Shown: positions 34,512 to 45,220 of the stretch, in pieces
Position numbering within the stretch: position 1 is the stretch's first letter
Layout of the letters: each line of letters starts with the position of its first letter
Origin: Chrysaora quinquecirrha
Lineage: Eukaryota > Cnidaria > Scyphozoa > Semaeostomeae > Pelagiidae
DNA: 64,000 nt
Reading direction: 5' to 3'
Assembly (NCBI GenBank): GCA_014526335.1
Contig: JACTAT010000166.1
Coordinates: 19,905-83,904 of the forward strand
The notes under the pieces: model-generated
Told to the model about the DNA's origin: nothing
The model's input: the letters and a program-made list of their open reading frames with translations, nothing else
The model's database searches: none
Made by a program: the position numbers and the translations under genes

Positions 34512-35985
34512 TTTTTTTTCTTTCTTTCTTTAAAGTTGGTAGCACTATAGCTTAAATTTAACAAACCTTTAGCTAATTCAAACCAACTAACTAAAAGAAA
34601 CTTTTAAATTAACAATGTAAAACCAAACTAACAAGTAACAGCATCATAAATTTGTTAAAAAGAAGAAAAACATAGAGTTAAACATAACCTACGTTTTGAA
34701 TATATTGTTTGCATAAGTCGCATGTACATTTGAAATTCGTAAAAGTTTTGATTCTATTCTTAAATATATCTAATGTAAGGGCATTTTGTATTTCTAAGGG
34801 AAATGAGTTTCAAATTTGGTTGGATCTATATGAGACAGTATTGGCTTGGTATTTCTGAACTTTGAGTCTCTTAGGTCATATGGACAATCGTTAATTGAGA
34901 AAATCTTTTCATAAACGTTGGATTAAAACCATTTATTGTTTTGAAAATTTCTATTGCAAGATATTGTAACTTCTTATTATGCGAGCTTATTGATTTACTT
35001 TTAATTGGAAGATCTTGAAAACTTGATTCATAATCTTTATAGGCTATTCTCAAAGCCCTCTCGTGTATCCTATTGATTCTATTGTTACTTTCTCCACTAC
35101 ATAACATCCATCTAAGGGGACAGTAATTAAAATAAGATACAATAAACGTCTTCATTAACCGAATTCTTTTAGTTTCATCCATATAGTAGGCAACCCTAGC
35201 TAGAGCATTAACTTTCTTTCCAGCTGCTGAACAAAAGTGTTCATCTAACTTGAGTTGGTTGTCTATTGTAATTCCTAGGAGTTTTGTACTTCTACTTTCT
35301 TCAATATCACATCCATTTATATTTATCTTAGCAAGATTTTCGTTGGGTGGATTTGCTTGAAAATTGATGAATTTACTTTTATCCCCGTTTAGCAGCATAA
35401 AGTTATCGCTAAACCACTTATTGAGAGTTATTACTTCTGATTCTAAACCATTTATGATTTTGTTATTATATACATCTGATATCCATATCGTATTATCATC
35501 TGCATGGTTACATAAGTTACCCTTATTAATAAACAAGAAGATATCGTTAATATATATGTTAAAGAGTAATGGGCCTAAGATAGATCCTTGCGGGATCCTT
35601 TATTTGATTTCCATCCAGTCCCTAAATTGCGAGTTAATATTCACTCTTTGAAATCTCATGTTTAAATAGCTAAATATAAATTCTAAGCTATTATCACTAA
35701 ACCCATAAACCTTAAGCTTTAGCTTTGCTAGTAGCAGTTTATGAGGTGAACAGTCGAAGGCTTTTGATAGGTCCATTAGTACTGAGCCTGCAAGCTTCTT
35801 GTTATCTAGACTCTTTTTAATTAGGCATATTAGTGCATGCTGGGTGCTATAACCTTCTCTGAATCCACAAAGCAATGGAAATAGTTTAATATTCATGTAG
35901 TGATAGAGCTGTTTAAACATTATTTCTTCAAAAATTTTTAATGTTGAAGGTAATACGGTTATGGGTCTGTAATAATATATAGCCC
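34512..35985 (-). pseudogene. 5'-truncated LINE reverse-transcriptase fragment
   Basis: Minus-strand frames give the reverse transcriptase blocks in order: 'YYRPITVLPSTLKIFEE' (about 35980-35930), 'GFREGYSTQHAL', 'MDLSKAFD' (catalytic Asp), then 'PQGSILGPLLFN' and 'HADDNTI'. In the last the usual Tyr or Phe before ADD is His. A single in-frame TAA between 'WMEIK' and 'IPQGS' (about 35600) breaks the frame. The C-terminal domain ends at 34871. The 3' end shows an A-rich tail (T-rich on plus, 34512-34535) typical of LINE insertion. It is truncated at the 5' side and lies inside the candidate giant transposon. Confidence 0.85.
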
Positions 35986-35989
35986 TAGT

Positions 35990-36385
35990 TTTTGACGGGG
36001 ACGTGCCATTTCACTCCAAATTTTTGACCCATAATTCCGCCCAGGTCTGAAAATTGTGACCAATAGTTCCCCACACATGATTAATGTAATATTCCGCAAT
36101 ATTAATATATGTAATATATCCCAATATTCCGCAAGGGAAAGAACGTTTTCAGATAACCAAATCATCTGATTAAAAGCAATGCATGTTTAAGGGGCTGATA
36201 GTCCAAAGAGTTATCAGTCCGGACTGCACATTTTGTAAATGCTAAGCTTAATTCTTCAAAACTTCTCAGGATAAATACCAATTATTTTGCATGTTTCCTC
36301 AAATGGTACTCATAATTCCTCACATACTTCTAAAAACGATATTGATATTTCCGCACTTTTCAGAAAAAAAGGTACCCCTAAATAA
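35990..36385. repeat. Possible MITE family C relative
   Basis: 'gacggggacgtgccatttcactcc' and AT-rich 'cataattccgc' units resemble the 'GGGACGTGCC' family at 12591 and 24998. The right end is unclear. No gene in 35990-36840. Confidence 0.3.
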
Positions 36386-36843
36386 TGTTGGAAACATGGA
36401 ATTACCATACGTTATTTTGAAACTTACCATAATTACACGCCATGAATTCTTTTCGAGGTTCGACTTTTCCTTTAGCAATGTATGTTACTACGCATTGCGG
36501 GACCAGAATGGCAGATAGAAAATCAAATGTCTTTCTGCAATACGGACTTCGAGCAGCACAACATTCACCAAGGACTGTATTTTTGTGACTTCTCATGTTA
36601 TTGTCTCCTTTCCTTTTGTTCATTATCCAATTAATAAGTTCAAGCTCTATAACTTCAGGTAGGATGCTGTGTCCTAAAGATTCTCACGGTGATATTTTGA
36701 ATGAATTCTTGCGCGGGTATTTATTCTCTTGGTGGGTTTTTACACACTCGATATCTTTTGAAAAAGGCGTTAAATATTTGGAAGTGATGTCTAGCAGATA
36801 TCAATCAGTGTTGGCATTTCTGTGCTTATCACATCTCTTACCA

Positions 36844-37176
36844 TTACAATGCAACTGTCCATTTGGTCACAGGTAAGCCTTCCTGTCTCTCATAAATGTC
36901 TTGATACTCCTCACTGGGATGCTGATCTGGCTCTTTATCGCTAACTTGCATTGTCTTCTTGCTATTGGGGTCTATAAAAATTCGAGTTCTCCGAGTACCA
37001 TCTGGAACGTTGCATAGATACTTGGACATTTTCTGCTCGCTCATGACTGAAGAAATCTGTATACTTTTGCTTACAATGGCGTTGTAGATTACTCTCTTTT
37101 CAGCAACCTCGTCGACAATTACGGGCATGCAGTTTCGGCTTAGGATTAAAAATCTTATGTAAATACAGACGAACAT
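36844..37176 (-). CDS. Small downstream ORF of the transposase gene region
   Basis: 110 codons, same frame as the 1567-residue ORF and overlapping the preceding ORF (37155-38093) by 22 nt. It is rich in charged residues and has no recognised domain. It may be a 3' exon or frame-shifted continuation of the neighbouring reading frames, not an independent gene. Confidence 0.35.
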   Translation of the reverse strand: MFVCIYIRFLILSRNCMPVIVDEVAEKRVIYNAIVSKSIQISSVMSEQKMSKYLCNVPDGTRRTRIFIDPNSKKTMQVSDKEPDQHPSEEYQDIYERQEGLPVTKWTVAL

Positions 37177-38093
37177 TCCGCAGCTAACATTGTCTCTTTG
37201 TCTGACAAGACTTTGGAACAGCTGTCAAGGAGATTGCCTTTCACAACGACATCTTTTCCTGGCAGAATCTTGAAACGGCTGTTTGTTCCCGCTGGGATGC
37301 TTGCTGAATGTTCCACGGCAAACTTGTTTGGCAATTCTTTGGCATTCAAGCCCTTGACTTTGATACTCTGTTCTCTCAGTAGAACTGCAGTGAACTCCTC
37401 CTTTCCTAGAATCTCTTTGCCTCGACTAATGTATTGAATGAAGTCATTCAAACCATACGTCGCTGTTTCGTTTGTGTCCCAAGTGATGATTTTGTCCTCA
37501 ATACGCATGAAAAGTTTCTTTCTCCTCTTCGAGAATATGCAATACAATCTGTATTCCACGGCCTCTGTATCACTGAGGTGCACTTTTACCAGATCTCCCA
37601 GCATCGTGGATGCTTTATCTTTGGTAAAACTGACTGAGGCAGAGTTCACAAAAAGAATGTCTGGTGTGTCGAAAACTGTCACATTTGATTCGAAAGTTGT
37701 TGAATTGTGGCAATAGATGCATTTTAGTGCCGTGGTTTTTTTCAGAAAAGCTTTTTCAATTAGATTGTTGTTTAGCTCGGCAACATGTATCAACTTGTCA
37801 GCCTCAATTTCTGTATTACAGCGACCGCACTCTACGCAAACTCTTTGTGCCACACTGAATATATTTCTTGATACACCAACGTTTGATACCTTCAATGTAT
37901 CGTATAGCAATACATCGAAGGGGAGATTGCTATCTTTTATTGGTATGCGTTGGAAACACTCTCTGGCAACAATGTAAAGGACAGAATGGAAAGTCCTTTT
38001 GTCGATTGCTCCTTGCAATAAATCATGACAAGTGTGTCTGAAATTCTTAAGTGGTACTTTCGTCGTCCCAATCTTTTGAACATGGTGTAACAT
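37155..38093 (-). CDS. USP-like second module without an obvious catalytic triad
   Basis: A 312-codon ORF directly downstream of the transposase-USP ORF, overlapping it by 47 nt in the +1 frame. It has paired cysteines (CVECGRC, then CIYC about 48 residues later), as in the zinc-finger insertion of ubiquitin-specific proteases. Its C-terminal part has 'VEYRLYCIFS...' and 'IITWDTNET' spaced like the His-box strands of a USP, but the 'GHY' motif is absent. I infer a degenerate, non-catalytic USP-like domain. A pyrimidine-rich TTTTTTAG 15 nt before its ATG could be a 3' splice site joining it to the upstream ORF. Frameshift, intron or separate gene cannot be decided here. Confidence 0.5.
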   Translation of the reverse strand: MLHHVQKIGTTKVPLKNFRHTCHDLLQGAIDKRTFHSVLYIVARECFQRIPIKDSNLPFDVLLYDTLKVSNVGVSRNIFSVAQRVCVECGRCNTEIEADKLIHVAELNNNLIEKAFLKKTTALKCIYCHNSTTFESNVTVFDTPDILFVNSASVSFTKDKASTMLGDLVKVHLSDTEAVEYRLYCIFSKRRKKLFMRIEDKIITWDTNETATYGLNDFIQYISRGKEILGKEEFTAVLLREQSIKVKGLNAKELPNKFAVEHSASIPAGTNSRFKILPGKDVVVKGNLLDSCSKVLSDKETMLAAECSSVFT

Positions 38094-41000
38094 CTGCGCA
38101 AACAGCTGCTAAAAAAGCAGATGCGAACTGCTCGTAGCAGAACTCAGCAACGTCTAATCTTTCATAGAGAAACAAATATCCATCGGTGGCTATGTCTTGA
38201 AACAATCCCGCCTCTATCACCTTGACTGGGCTATCATCATCGTAAACTGCTACCAGATTTTCAGTGATATAGCTGCAGGCGGTGTAGTGACCAACTGCAG
38301 GACTTTCCCCGTGATGGATAATGCAAGAGCGCAGCCTATATTGAGCAACTTCATCGCATGAATTTTCCACCTCTGCAACATTTCCACTTCTTTGTGCCTT
38401 AAACGAGATCGAATGCTGTGTCAAGTCAATGATATAAGAAGGATGAATTTCCCTTCTGGACTTCTCTTGCAAGTTTGTTGTTTGATTGAACTTGTAACGG
38501 TTTAGAGAAATGGCCAAATCAGTGGGTGCTGTTATAATTGCTTTTCCATATCCCTTCACCCTATTTCTTCCGCATGTGCAATCAATTTCTGCATTTTCCT
38601 CGTCATCAAAATATTTATCTATACCATTTTGTATGGATGGCAGCTTACCGGATGTCTCATCGTCTTCCTTCTCCAATGTTAGAACGGAAGCATGTATAAT
38701 GCTGTTGTTCACTTCAAACTTTCCGCATTTGAAACAGGTTGACATCATCTTATACTGCAATTGCCACATGTGCTCATTGTGCTTCAGACTTAATGCATTT
38801 AAGATCTCCATCATGATTGCTTGGGCATCGTGTTGATAGCCTAACCTGAACTCTCTTTTGTTAAGTCTCTCGATCATTTCCAAGCTGACCATCTGTTTGG
38901 ACATCAGATTTTCGTCGGTGTTTGCCAAGTTCTTAAGCCATTGGCAAAGAGAGACACAGGCAAGAGGGTACGTAATGGAGAGATCTGTCTGCTTTAGCTG
39001 CAGCAACTTGTAGCTGTTATGCATAGAGCAAATAGCTTGCAAAGCAGCGTTCAGCCAGCAGTTGTTTGAAGAATTCGGAAGACCACGCAGCAAACCACTC
39101 AGCAACATTTCTATAGCAATACTATCTTCTTTCGTTTCCTCTGCTTTGTAAACTGCTGGGAGGGCAGTTTTGAGTGGGAGATTGTACGCGTGTATGTCAA
39201 TGTCACGTACAGAGAAAGAACGTTGACACCTGCCGACTCCGATTGCTTGTTTGAAATCGTCATTGAACATGTCCTGGTACTTCATATTGCCCTCAGATGC
39301 ATTTTTTGGGCTTGTTTGTTCATCTATCTTTAGCTTTTTACCGTGTAGGGTTTCAGTTACGTCTCCGCGTTTCCTCTTCTTTCCCACTCTAGCTTTGACT
39401 TTTTTGACCTTTGAAGTCAATTCATTCTTTCTGTGTGAATCCGCAGTGCGATTCTGTGCTTCTGTGTCAAGATATTGATCATTCAATTGAATAGGATTTT
39501 TACCTGTTGGAGGAGACTGATAGTACCCAGTTTCTCGGTTTCGGTTTGGGAAACCCTTTCTTCTCTTATCCCAAGACTCTTTTACTGTCTTCTTTGCCCG
39601 CTTCCTTTTGGAGCACTTGGCACGATATTGATCTGCAAATGTCCGTTGCTGTCCTATCATGTCTTCATGTACCGTCCTGAAAAAGTCATCAATTCTTATC
39701 TTCGTCAGCGAGTTCATCTGCAGTTCATACATAACGCCCATCCTTCTTTCAGACGTACCTATAGTTCTGTTGTCATTCATAAACGTTCTGTACTGGTCTT
39801 TGATGCCTGAGATCGTCATTACCCTACTTTTCTTGTATTCTTTGTAGGCATCAGAGCGTCCATGTCTGGACAGGTCGTTCAACAACATTCCAGACCAGAG
39901 AGGTGCTGTAGGCATTAGGTTTTTGCAAAGGTCGTCTGCAATCCTCGGCTCGTATAACGGATTGGCTGCAACACCTTCTGATCTTCCCTTTTCAGTTGCG
40001 CATTTGTCCATAGTTGTTTTCTTTAATTTTTCAAATTTTACACGAAACTTTGAATCTCGAGAACGGTTTACCATCTCTTCTTCAGTACTCAGTCTATCTG
40101 TCAAGTCTAAATCAGATTCATCAAAGTCTCGCGAGTCGATTTCTATGCCGTGCTCTTTCAAAACTGTCTCGAAACGATCTATACGATCGTGCAGCGATTT
40201 CATGTCCTTTTCCAGCTCTTTGCATTCTGTTTTGGTGCAGCTAACTCGAACAATCAGTTGAAAGATGTCTATTAAATCGTCCAGTGCAGTCGCATTCATC
40301 ATCAAACTAAACGCCCACATGTAAATGCTGATTGTATTTCTTCGAGTGAAGTACTTTCCAATTAATTTCTTTGCGTCGCGCATAAAATGGAAAGCACACG
40401 CATGAACATTCATCATCATGAGTTCTTTGATTGTAGCTTTGCCATTCACGATATTCCAAGCTCTGTCCAAGAATGCTGCCATGTCCTCTCTGTTAATGAC
40501 TTGTAAGGCAGCAAGAACTAAAACCAGCGCTCTGTCACTGTTAAACTGAACAGGCTGTGAGAGGTTGTTGGAGCCAAAAATCTCTTTCTCATTATGTCGA
40601 AATAAATTGAGCCAGTTTTGCAACACAGGGAGAGTATGAGTATCACTTATCATTACTGATAATGGTACGCTTATCATTCCCTTCTTTGGATGGCGTGCAG
40701 TTATCTCATAGTAAAACAATTTCTTTTTCGTCAAAGAAGAGCGCACAATCTTCCCAGTTGCATCCCATGATATTATATCATGGTCTGCGAGATCGTGAAA
40801 GACTCTAACAGAGGCTTCATTCCAGTACATCACCGTCAGCGGTATTATGGATAGCTTTATTGTAGCAGGATGCAAGTCTTGCTCGGGTTTGATATCATTC
40901 CCTTTAACCTTTTTATTGGTATTCTGTTCCTTTCGCTCTTCAGCGGTATTCTCAGCTTCAGCTTTTTTAGTACTGAGTTCGACTGCGTAAAGTCGCAAAC

Positions 41001-42750
41001 TTTCGAGCTCATTTTCGTGTCGTCTTCCCTTAATCCTCCCTTCATACGCAATTTGTCGAAAAACCTGTGTGTCCTTTCCAACACTATTTCTGTTGCCGGA
41101 AGCCATTGCGTCCTTTGATAGAACTGACATTCTTTTAATTCTTTCTTTATATGCTTTATTGCCAGTTGCAAGTGTCTCCTTCAATTGCTCTCTCTCGCTG
41201 CCGGAGATAGGCCTTGAATGCAGCTTATCTGCTCGATGTCGTACTTCGTTCGAGTTGAAGGCAATAGTTCCCTTTAGGTTTGCTTTGAGAACTATTCGTA
41301 CATCTTGCACACCGCATTCCTCATGCTTACATCGTCCATATGCACGGAAAATTACTTTATGTTCGTTTTGGGTCTCCAGACCTACCAGATGCCGTTTGAA
41401 CATAACTGTGCAGTATGGGCTATGCTGCTTAATTTGTTCATTAAAAAAATGAGTCCAGTCTCTATTTTCCAACCTCCTATAGCTCCCTCCATTGCTTTCC
41501 TTCCTGCTCAGCGCCTGCCACTCGTCCCGCGAAATTTCAAATGAAGCCACTTCTGCTATCGTTTTGGTAAACCACTCTTCGGGTAGTTTACAGTGACTAA
41601 GCTCTGATAGCGTTTGATGCTGGAGTGGTTTTCTCTGACTTTCTGCTCTTCCTTGTGGTAGTGTTCTAGGCACAGTGCTAGTAGCACCTCCTGCATCTTG
41701 TTCATTATCCACAATATTCTGTTCCTGAGAAATGTTTTGATATTCTAAATCATTATTCAAGAAACCGGCACCATCAGATTCGTGTGGAATACGTACCCAA
41801 CTCTCTTCCTCAGTTAAATTATGCTTTTCTTCTATTTCTTCATTTCCAGCAAGTAATTCTTCTTTTATGGCATCATTGTAGTCTGCTGATCTCACACTGT
41901 CGTCTGAGTTACATTCAGAGCTACTGCTAGTGAAGCGCATCACATCTACTTTTTCTAGTTTTGCAAGGTTTTCTTTCTTCATTATGTTTATAGGTAGCCT
42001 CACTGTTTTTCTTTTCTCTTTATACTCAAACACTACATTCTCTGACTGACATGAATTTAAGCTGCAGTGGAATTTTATTTTACTAGATAAAGTCTTGTTA
42101 GTCAAAATCTCTTTGCTGTTGTCGTCAATGCCAATGCACTGGACGTGATACCATGTCTGGCACATATCACATCTGATCCATAGGTCATCAGCGGCCTCAT
42201 TGTGCGAGTACTTTTCACATACACCACATGCACTGCTGCTACGTTCGGACTTCTTACTTCTTCCAAAGATGCTGTCAGTCTTGAGAAAACCAACTGGTGT
42301 ATTTTTCTTTGCCCGTTGTTTTCGAGACGACGGTGTATCTAAGTCTGTCGTAATGTTCCCACTCTCCACATCATTTATGGTTTTTGGAGAAATCTCCTCC
42401 CGTTTTTCCAGAGTTGACTCTGTTTCCTCATTCGTTTTAGGCCTTTCCTCATGTAGATTCGAATCAACCAATTCCCTAATCCTTCCCCGGTTCTCTTTCC
42501 AAATTGTGAAAACACGTTTACGTTCGTTGATATCATTTGCCTTTGCAGTGTACGACAAAATGTCACACCATACTTCATCTCTGTAAGAAATCTCGTCCAG
42601 CACCTTTACGTGGACATCTTTCTTTTTTAAGTATTTTACTATGTTTTCAGCAAGGCATAAATACATTTTTTGGTCTTGTTTCCTGCCGAGCCTCGACTTT
42701 TTAAGTTCGGGAGATGGATCATCGTCCTTTTCTGTTGTGTTTCTGTCCAT
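38047..42750 (-). CDS. PHD finger - MULE-type DDE transposase - ubiquitin-specific protease fusion
   Basis: One uninterrupted frame of 1567 residues. Residues 175-234 form a PHD finger (C175, C178, C194, C197, H202, C205, C229, C234), a fold that reads histone tails. Residues 440-600 resemble the N-terminal region of cnidarian Mutator-like transposases, with a small Cys/His cluster (CKHEEC). The DDE core has 'SWDATG' (D663), 'FNSDR' (D739) and the MULE hallmark C785-x2-H788; I could not place the third acid. Residues about 1220-1533 are a C19 deubiquitinase: Cys box 'NNCWLNA' (C1231), 'YQHDAQ' (1305-1310), finger cysteines CFKC and CTC, and 'GHYTA' (H1488) with a following Asp cluster (1504-1506). 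The triad therefore looks intact. A basic linker (1045-1145) has nuclear-localisation-type runs. The start is the first Met. The gene lies between inverted 187-bp arrays and reads toward the left one. Confidence 0.85.
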   Translation of the reverse strand: MDRNTTEKDDDPSPELKKSRLGRKQDQKMYLCLAENIVKYLKKKDVHVKVLDEISYRDEVWCDILSYTAKANDINERKRVFTIWKENRGRIRELVDSNLHEERPKTNEETESTLEKREEISPKTINDVESGNITTDLDTPSSRKQRAKKNTPVGFLKTDSIFGRSKKSERSSSACGVCEKYSHNEAADDLWIRCDMCQTWYHVQCIGIDDNSKEILTNKTLSSKIKFHCSLNSCQSENVVFEYKEKRKTVRLPINIMKKENLAKLEKVDVMRFTSSSSECNSDDSVRSADYNDAIKEELLAGNEEIEEKHNLTEEESWVRIPHESDGAGFLNNDLEYQNISQEQNIVDNEQDAGGATSTVPRTLPQGRAESQRKPLQHQTLSELSHCKLPEEWFTKTIAEVASFEISRDEWQALSRKESNGGSYRRLENRDWTHFFNEQIKQHSPYCTVMFKRHLVGLETQNEHKVIFRAYGRCKHEECGVQDVRIVLKANLKGTIAFNSNEVRHRADKLHSRPISGSEREQLKETLATGNKAYKERIKRMSVLSKDAMASGNRNSVGKDTQVFRQIAYEGRIKGRRHENELESLRLYAVELSTKKAEAENTAEERKEQNTNKKVKGNDIKPEQDLHPATIKLSIIPLTVMYWNEASVRVFHDLADHDIISWDATGKIVRSSLTKKKLFYYEITARHPKKGMISVPLSVMISDTHTLPVLQNWLNLFRHNEKEIFGSNNLSQPVQFNSDRALVLVLAALQVINREDMAAFLDRAWNIVNGKATIKELMMMNVHACAFHFMRDAKKLIGKYFTRRNTISIYMWAFSLMMNATALDDLIDIFQLIVRVSCTKTECKELEKDMKSLHDRIDRFETVLKEHGIEIDSRDFDESDLDLTDRLSTEEEMVNRSRDSKFRVKFEKLKKTTMDKCATEKGRSEGVAANPLYEPRIADDLCKNLMPTAPLWSGMLLNDLSRHGRSDAYKEYKKSRVMTISGIKDQYRTFMNDNRTIGTSERRMGVMYELQMNSLTKIRIDDFFRTVHEDMIGQQRTFADQYRAKCSKRKRAKKTVKESWDKRRKGFPNRNRETGYYQSPPTGKNPIQLNDQYLDTEAQNRTADSHRKNELTSKVKKVKARVGKKRKRGDVTETLHGKKLKIDEQTSPKNASEGNMKYQDMFNDDFKQAIGVGRCQRSFSVRDIDIHAYNLPLKTALPAVYKAEETKEDSIAIEMLLSGLLRGLPNSSNNCWLNAALQAICSMHNSYKLLQLKQTDLSITYPLACVSLCQWLKNLANTDENLMSKQMVSLEMIERLNKREFRLGYQHDAQAIMMEILNALSLKHNEHMWQLQYKMMSTCFKCGKFEVNNSIIHASVLTLEKEDDETSGKLPSIQNGIDKYFDDEENAEIDCTCGRNRVKGYGKAIITAPTDLAISLNRYKFNQTTNLQEKSRREIHPSYIIDLTQHSISFKAQRSGNVAEVENSCDEVAQYRLRSCIIHHGESPAVGHYTACSYITENLVAVYDDDSPVKVIEAGLFQDIATDGYLFLYERLDVAEFCYEQFASAFLAAVCADVTPCSKDWDDESTT

Positions 42751-43011
42751 GGCATTGAATGTCGTTTTCGGTTATCTGCGGGAGAAGAGACCGGAGATAC
42801 TGTAAGGGAAAAAGCCTCAGGGAAGTAACTCTTTACTTTTAGGATGTATTGCAAACTCATAGACATCATCTTTTTATGTTTACTTTAGCATACGAAGACA
42901 GCTTGCAAGGGGACTAATTTATCGTTTGGTCATGTTGGAAAAAAATTGCTGATCAAGAAAATTAACAGCAGTTTTCAATGCTTAAATACCAAGCTATGTA
43001 TTCTGTATCTT

Positions 43012-43046
43012 AAATCCTTTATGCAGCTGTGAAGCATAAAGGATTT
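43012..43046. other. Perfect 13-bp hairpin upstream of the transposase gene
   Basis: AAATCCTTTATGC and GCATAAAGGATTT are separated by 9 bases, 262 bp upstream of the transposase start codon. It could be a protein-binding palindrome or a transposon footprint. Confidence 0.5.
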
Positions 43047-44115
43047 CAAATATGGAAATTCTTTGTACAGTGGGGGGTTGGGGCTCCACCAGCCAGATGA
43101 GAATAAATCAAATGTGCACATGTTCTTGAGTAACCCCCAGCCCCACGTTGAGAGTTGAAAAAAAGCACTCACCTCTTTCCATTAATGTGTAGCGTTGTAT
43201 ATTTTGCTAGCATATAATCAGCCCAATTTAATACAAGGAATTACCAAATAATAGGAATTCTCTGAATAGGTATTTCTGATAACAAACGAGATCGTAGGTT
43301 TAATTTTCCGTCACCTAAAATTGCAAAATTGAAAAATTTATAATCTAGAACATTAAGTATTGAAAATAGTAATATTTACATACCAGTATTAAAGTATGAC
43401 GATATTAAATTTTCGTTACGGCTAATGTTTTCAACAATTCTGTGGAACAGAAAATTCTATACATACACTTCAAAATTTGTGATGGAATCGACTATTCATG
43501 GCACAGAGAATGACTTGAACCTCTAGCAAATATTGAAACGGCTTCTGAAAAGAAAATATTAAACTCAGTATGCCCCTAGAAGCTGCCCCTACAAGCTGTC
43601 TTAACATACAATAATAGACAGTAGTTAAATTTCTCCATTCCCTGATCTCAGCTCTCTGTTATTGACGATTCCCAATGCACATTCCTCGTATGGGATACAT
43701 AAACATAACAATTTTGAAAGAAAAGTTTTTTAAAGTAATTTTTACAATACTATGATTTTGCAATTTTTTTTACATTGGAGAACATGGCATTCTCAGCAAA
43801 AATCGAACGTTTCGAAAGTTTTCCAATTCACCAAAACTCAATTCGCAGGCCAAGCGGTCGGGCTTGGAGCCGCTGGGGAAGCTAGGGGATTTCGGCAAAG
43901 CAACTCAAAGGCAAGAGGGCGCCTGTAAAAGTCTGGAGTGAAACTGCTAACGACCAATTATAGCATTTACTATATGACTAAATTCTATTGAAGACCCATT
44001 CTAACTCAACAAGGACCTGCAAACATTTATGACATAAGTATCTTTCCATTGCTGGATAGCTTCCTATCAGAAAGGATATGTCATCTCACATGAATGAAAC
44101 GATTAGAGAAGTAGA

Positions 44116-44302
44116 CCCTGTTTACACGATATCGGTACCACACAGGTTTGATATGACACCGGTGCGGAATCCGGAATCTTTTGTTTTTAGACGAGTCGTT
44201 CACACGATATCACACCGGCATAAAAGGTGTGAAAACACATGTCCATAGCCACACCAGTACGATTTCATGCGGGTGTGATAGCGACATCGTGTAAACACCC
44301 AT
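44116..44302. mobile_element. MITE with 'TGTTTACACGATATC' ends
   Basis: The left 'CCCTGTTTACACGATATCGG' is mirrored by 'GACATCGTGTAAACACCC' at the right. The interior is rich in 'acaccgg' and 'gtgtga' palindromic bits. No ORF. Confidence 0.6.
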
Positions 44303-45220
44303 ACCGGCATGGTACCGAAACGATTTCATATCGGTTTCACTTCAATTGCTTTTAGGATAAGAAATATACCGTAATATTTTCTTTATTAATTGTTTTTCTG
44401 ATGTAATGTCATGAAACTTGATTTTCTTTATCGATTTAAGTAAATTTATGTGCTTTTTCTCGTCTTAAACTTGGTTTTATTAAACTTTTGAGACACAATT
44501 TTCGTGTATTTTTTATTTAACAGATAGAATACCAACACGTTGACTCACTTTTCGATGAAAACACCAGACTTTTAGCTGGGGCAAGATTAAATTCATTACA
44601 TTGCATTATATCTATTATTAGCTATCCACTGATCTAACCAACATCTTCGAGGTAGCTATTCATCCTCAGGCCACGAAGAGTGCATTTAGTTTAGTAGAAA
44701 AATCCCTAAAGTGTTTTCAATACTTGAAAAATTGTTCAGAATTTTGTGAACGGGGTAATAAATCTAGATTTACTGAGTTCTTATTTACTAAATGGAAATA
44801 TAAGAATATAAAAATACATATACGATACCTTCAAAAACCCTGTTTGAGATTTAAGCTGCAAATATACATCCCAGGTATTTCCTTCGTTGTTTTTCTCAAC
44901 TATTTCAGATTTAAAGAAGATGAATTCACAAACATCTGAATATCATTTGCAAAAATGGCTAAAATATTGTGCTCCAACTATTCTTAAAAACTCTGTCCTA
45001 AAAACAACTAGCGTCAGAGTTACTAGGACGAACTTCAAATACTAAGAGCGCACATGGCAAATTGTGAATGGAAAGAGAGGGAGAAGACAGTACCTTCAAA
45101 TATTACCTGCTGTCAGCCCAACTTTTACAATATTCGGCTACTGTTGGAAACCAGCCTCGCCCTCTAACCCCCATTAATTTTGAACGTCCGTACCTCCTAT
45201 AGAAAAACTGAAAGGGGACT

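Larger units (their letters stand above)
42870..45220. other. Non-coding flank of the transposase gene
   Basis: No gene between the start of the transposase ORF and the right array. It holds a perfect 13-bp hairpin (43012-43046) and a small MITE (44116-44302). Otherwise it is AT-rich unique sequence that should include the promoter of the minus-strand gene. Confidence 0.5.

Noticed and set aside
38510..42586. Multiple plus-strand ORFs of 75-130 codons
   Set aside because: All are antisense shadows of the 1567-residue ORF, which has clear domains.
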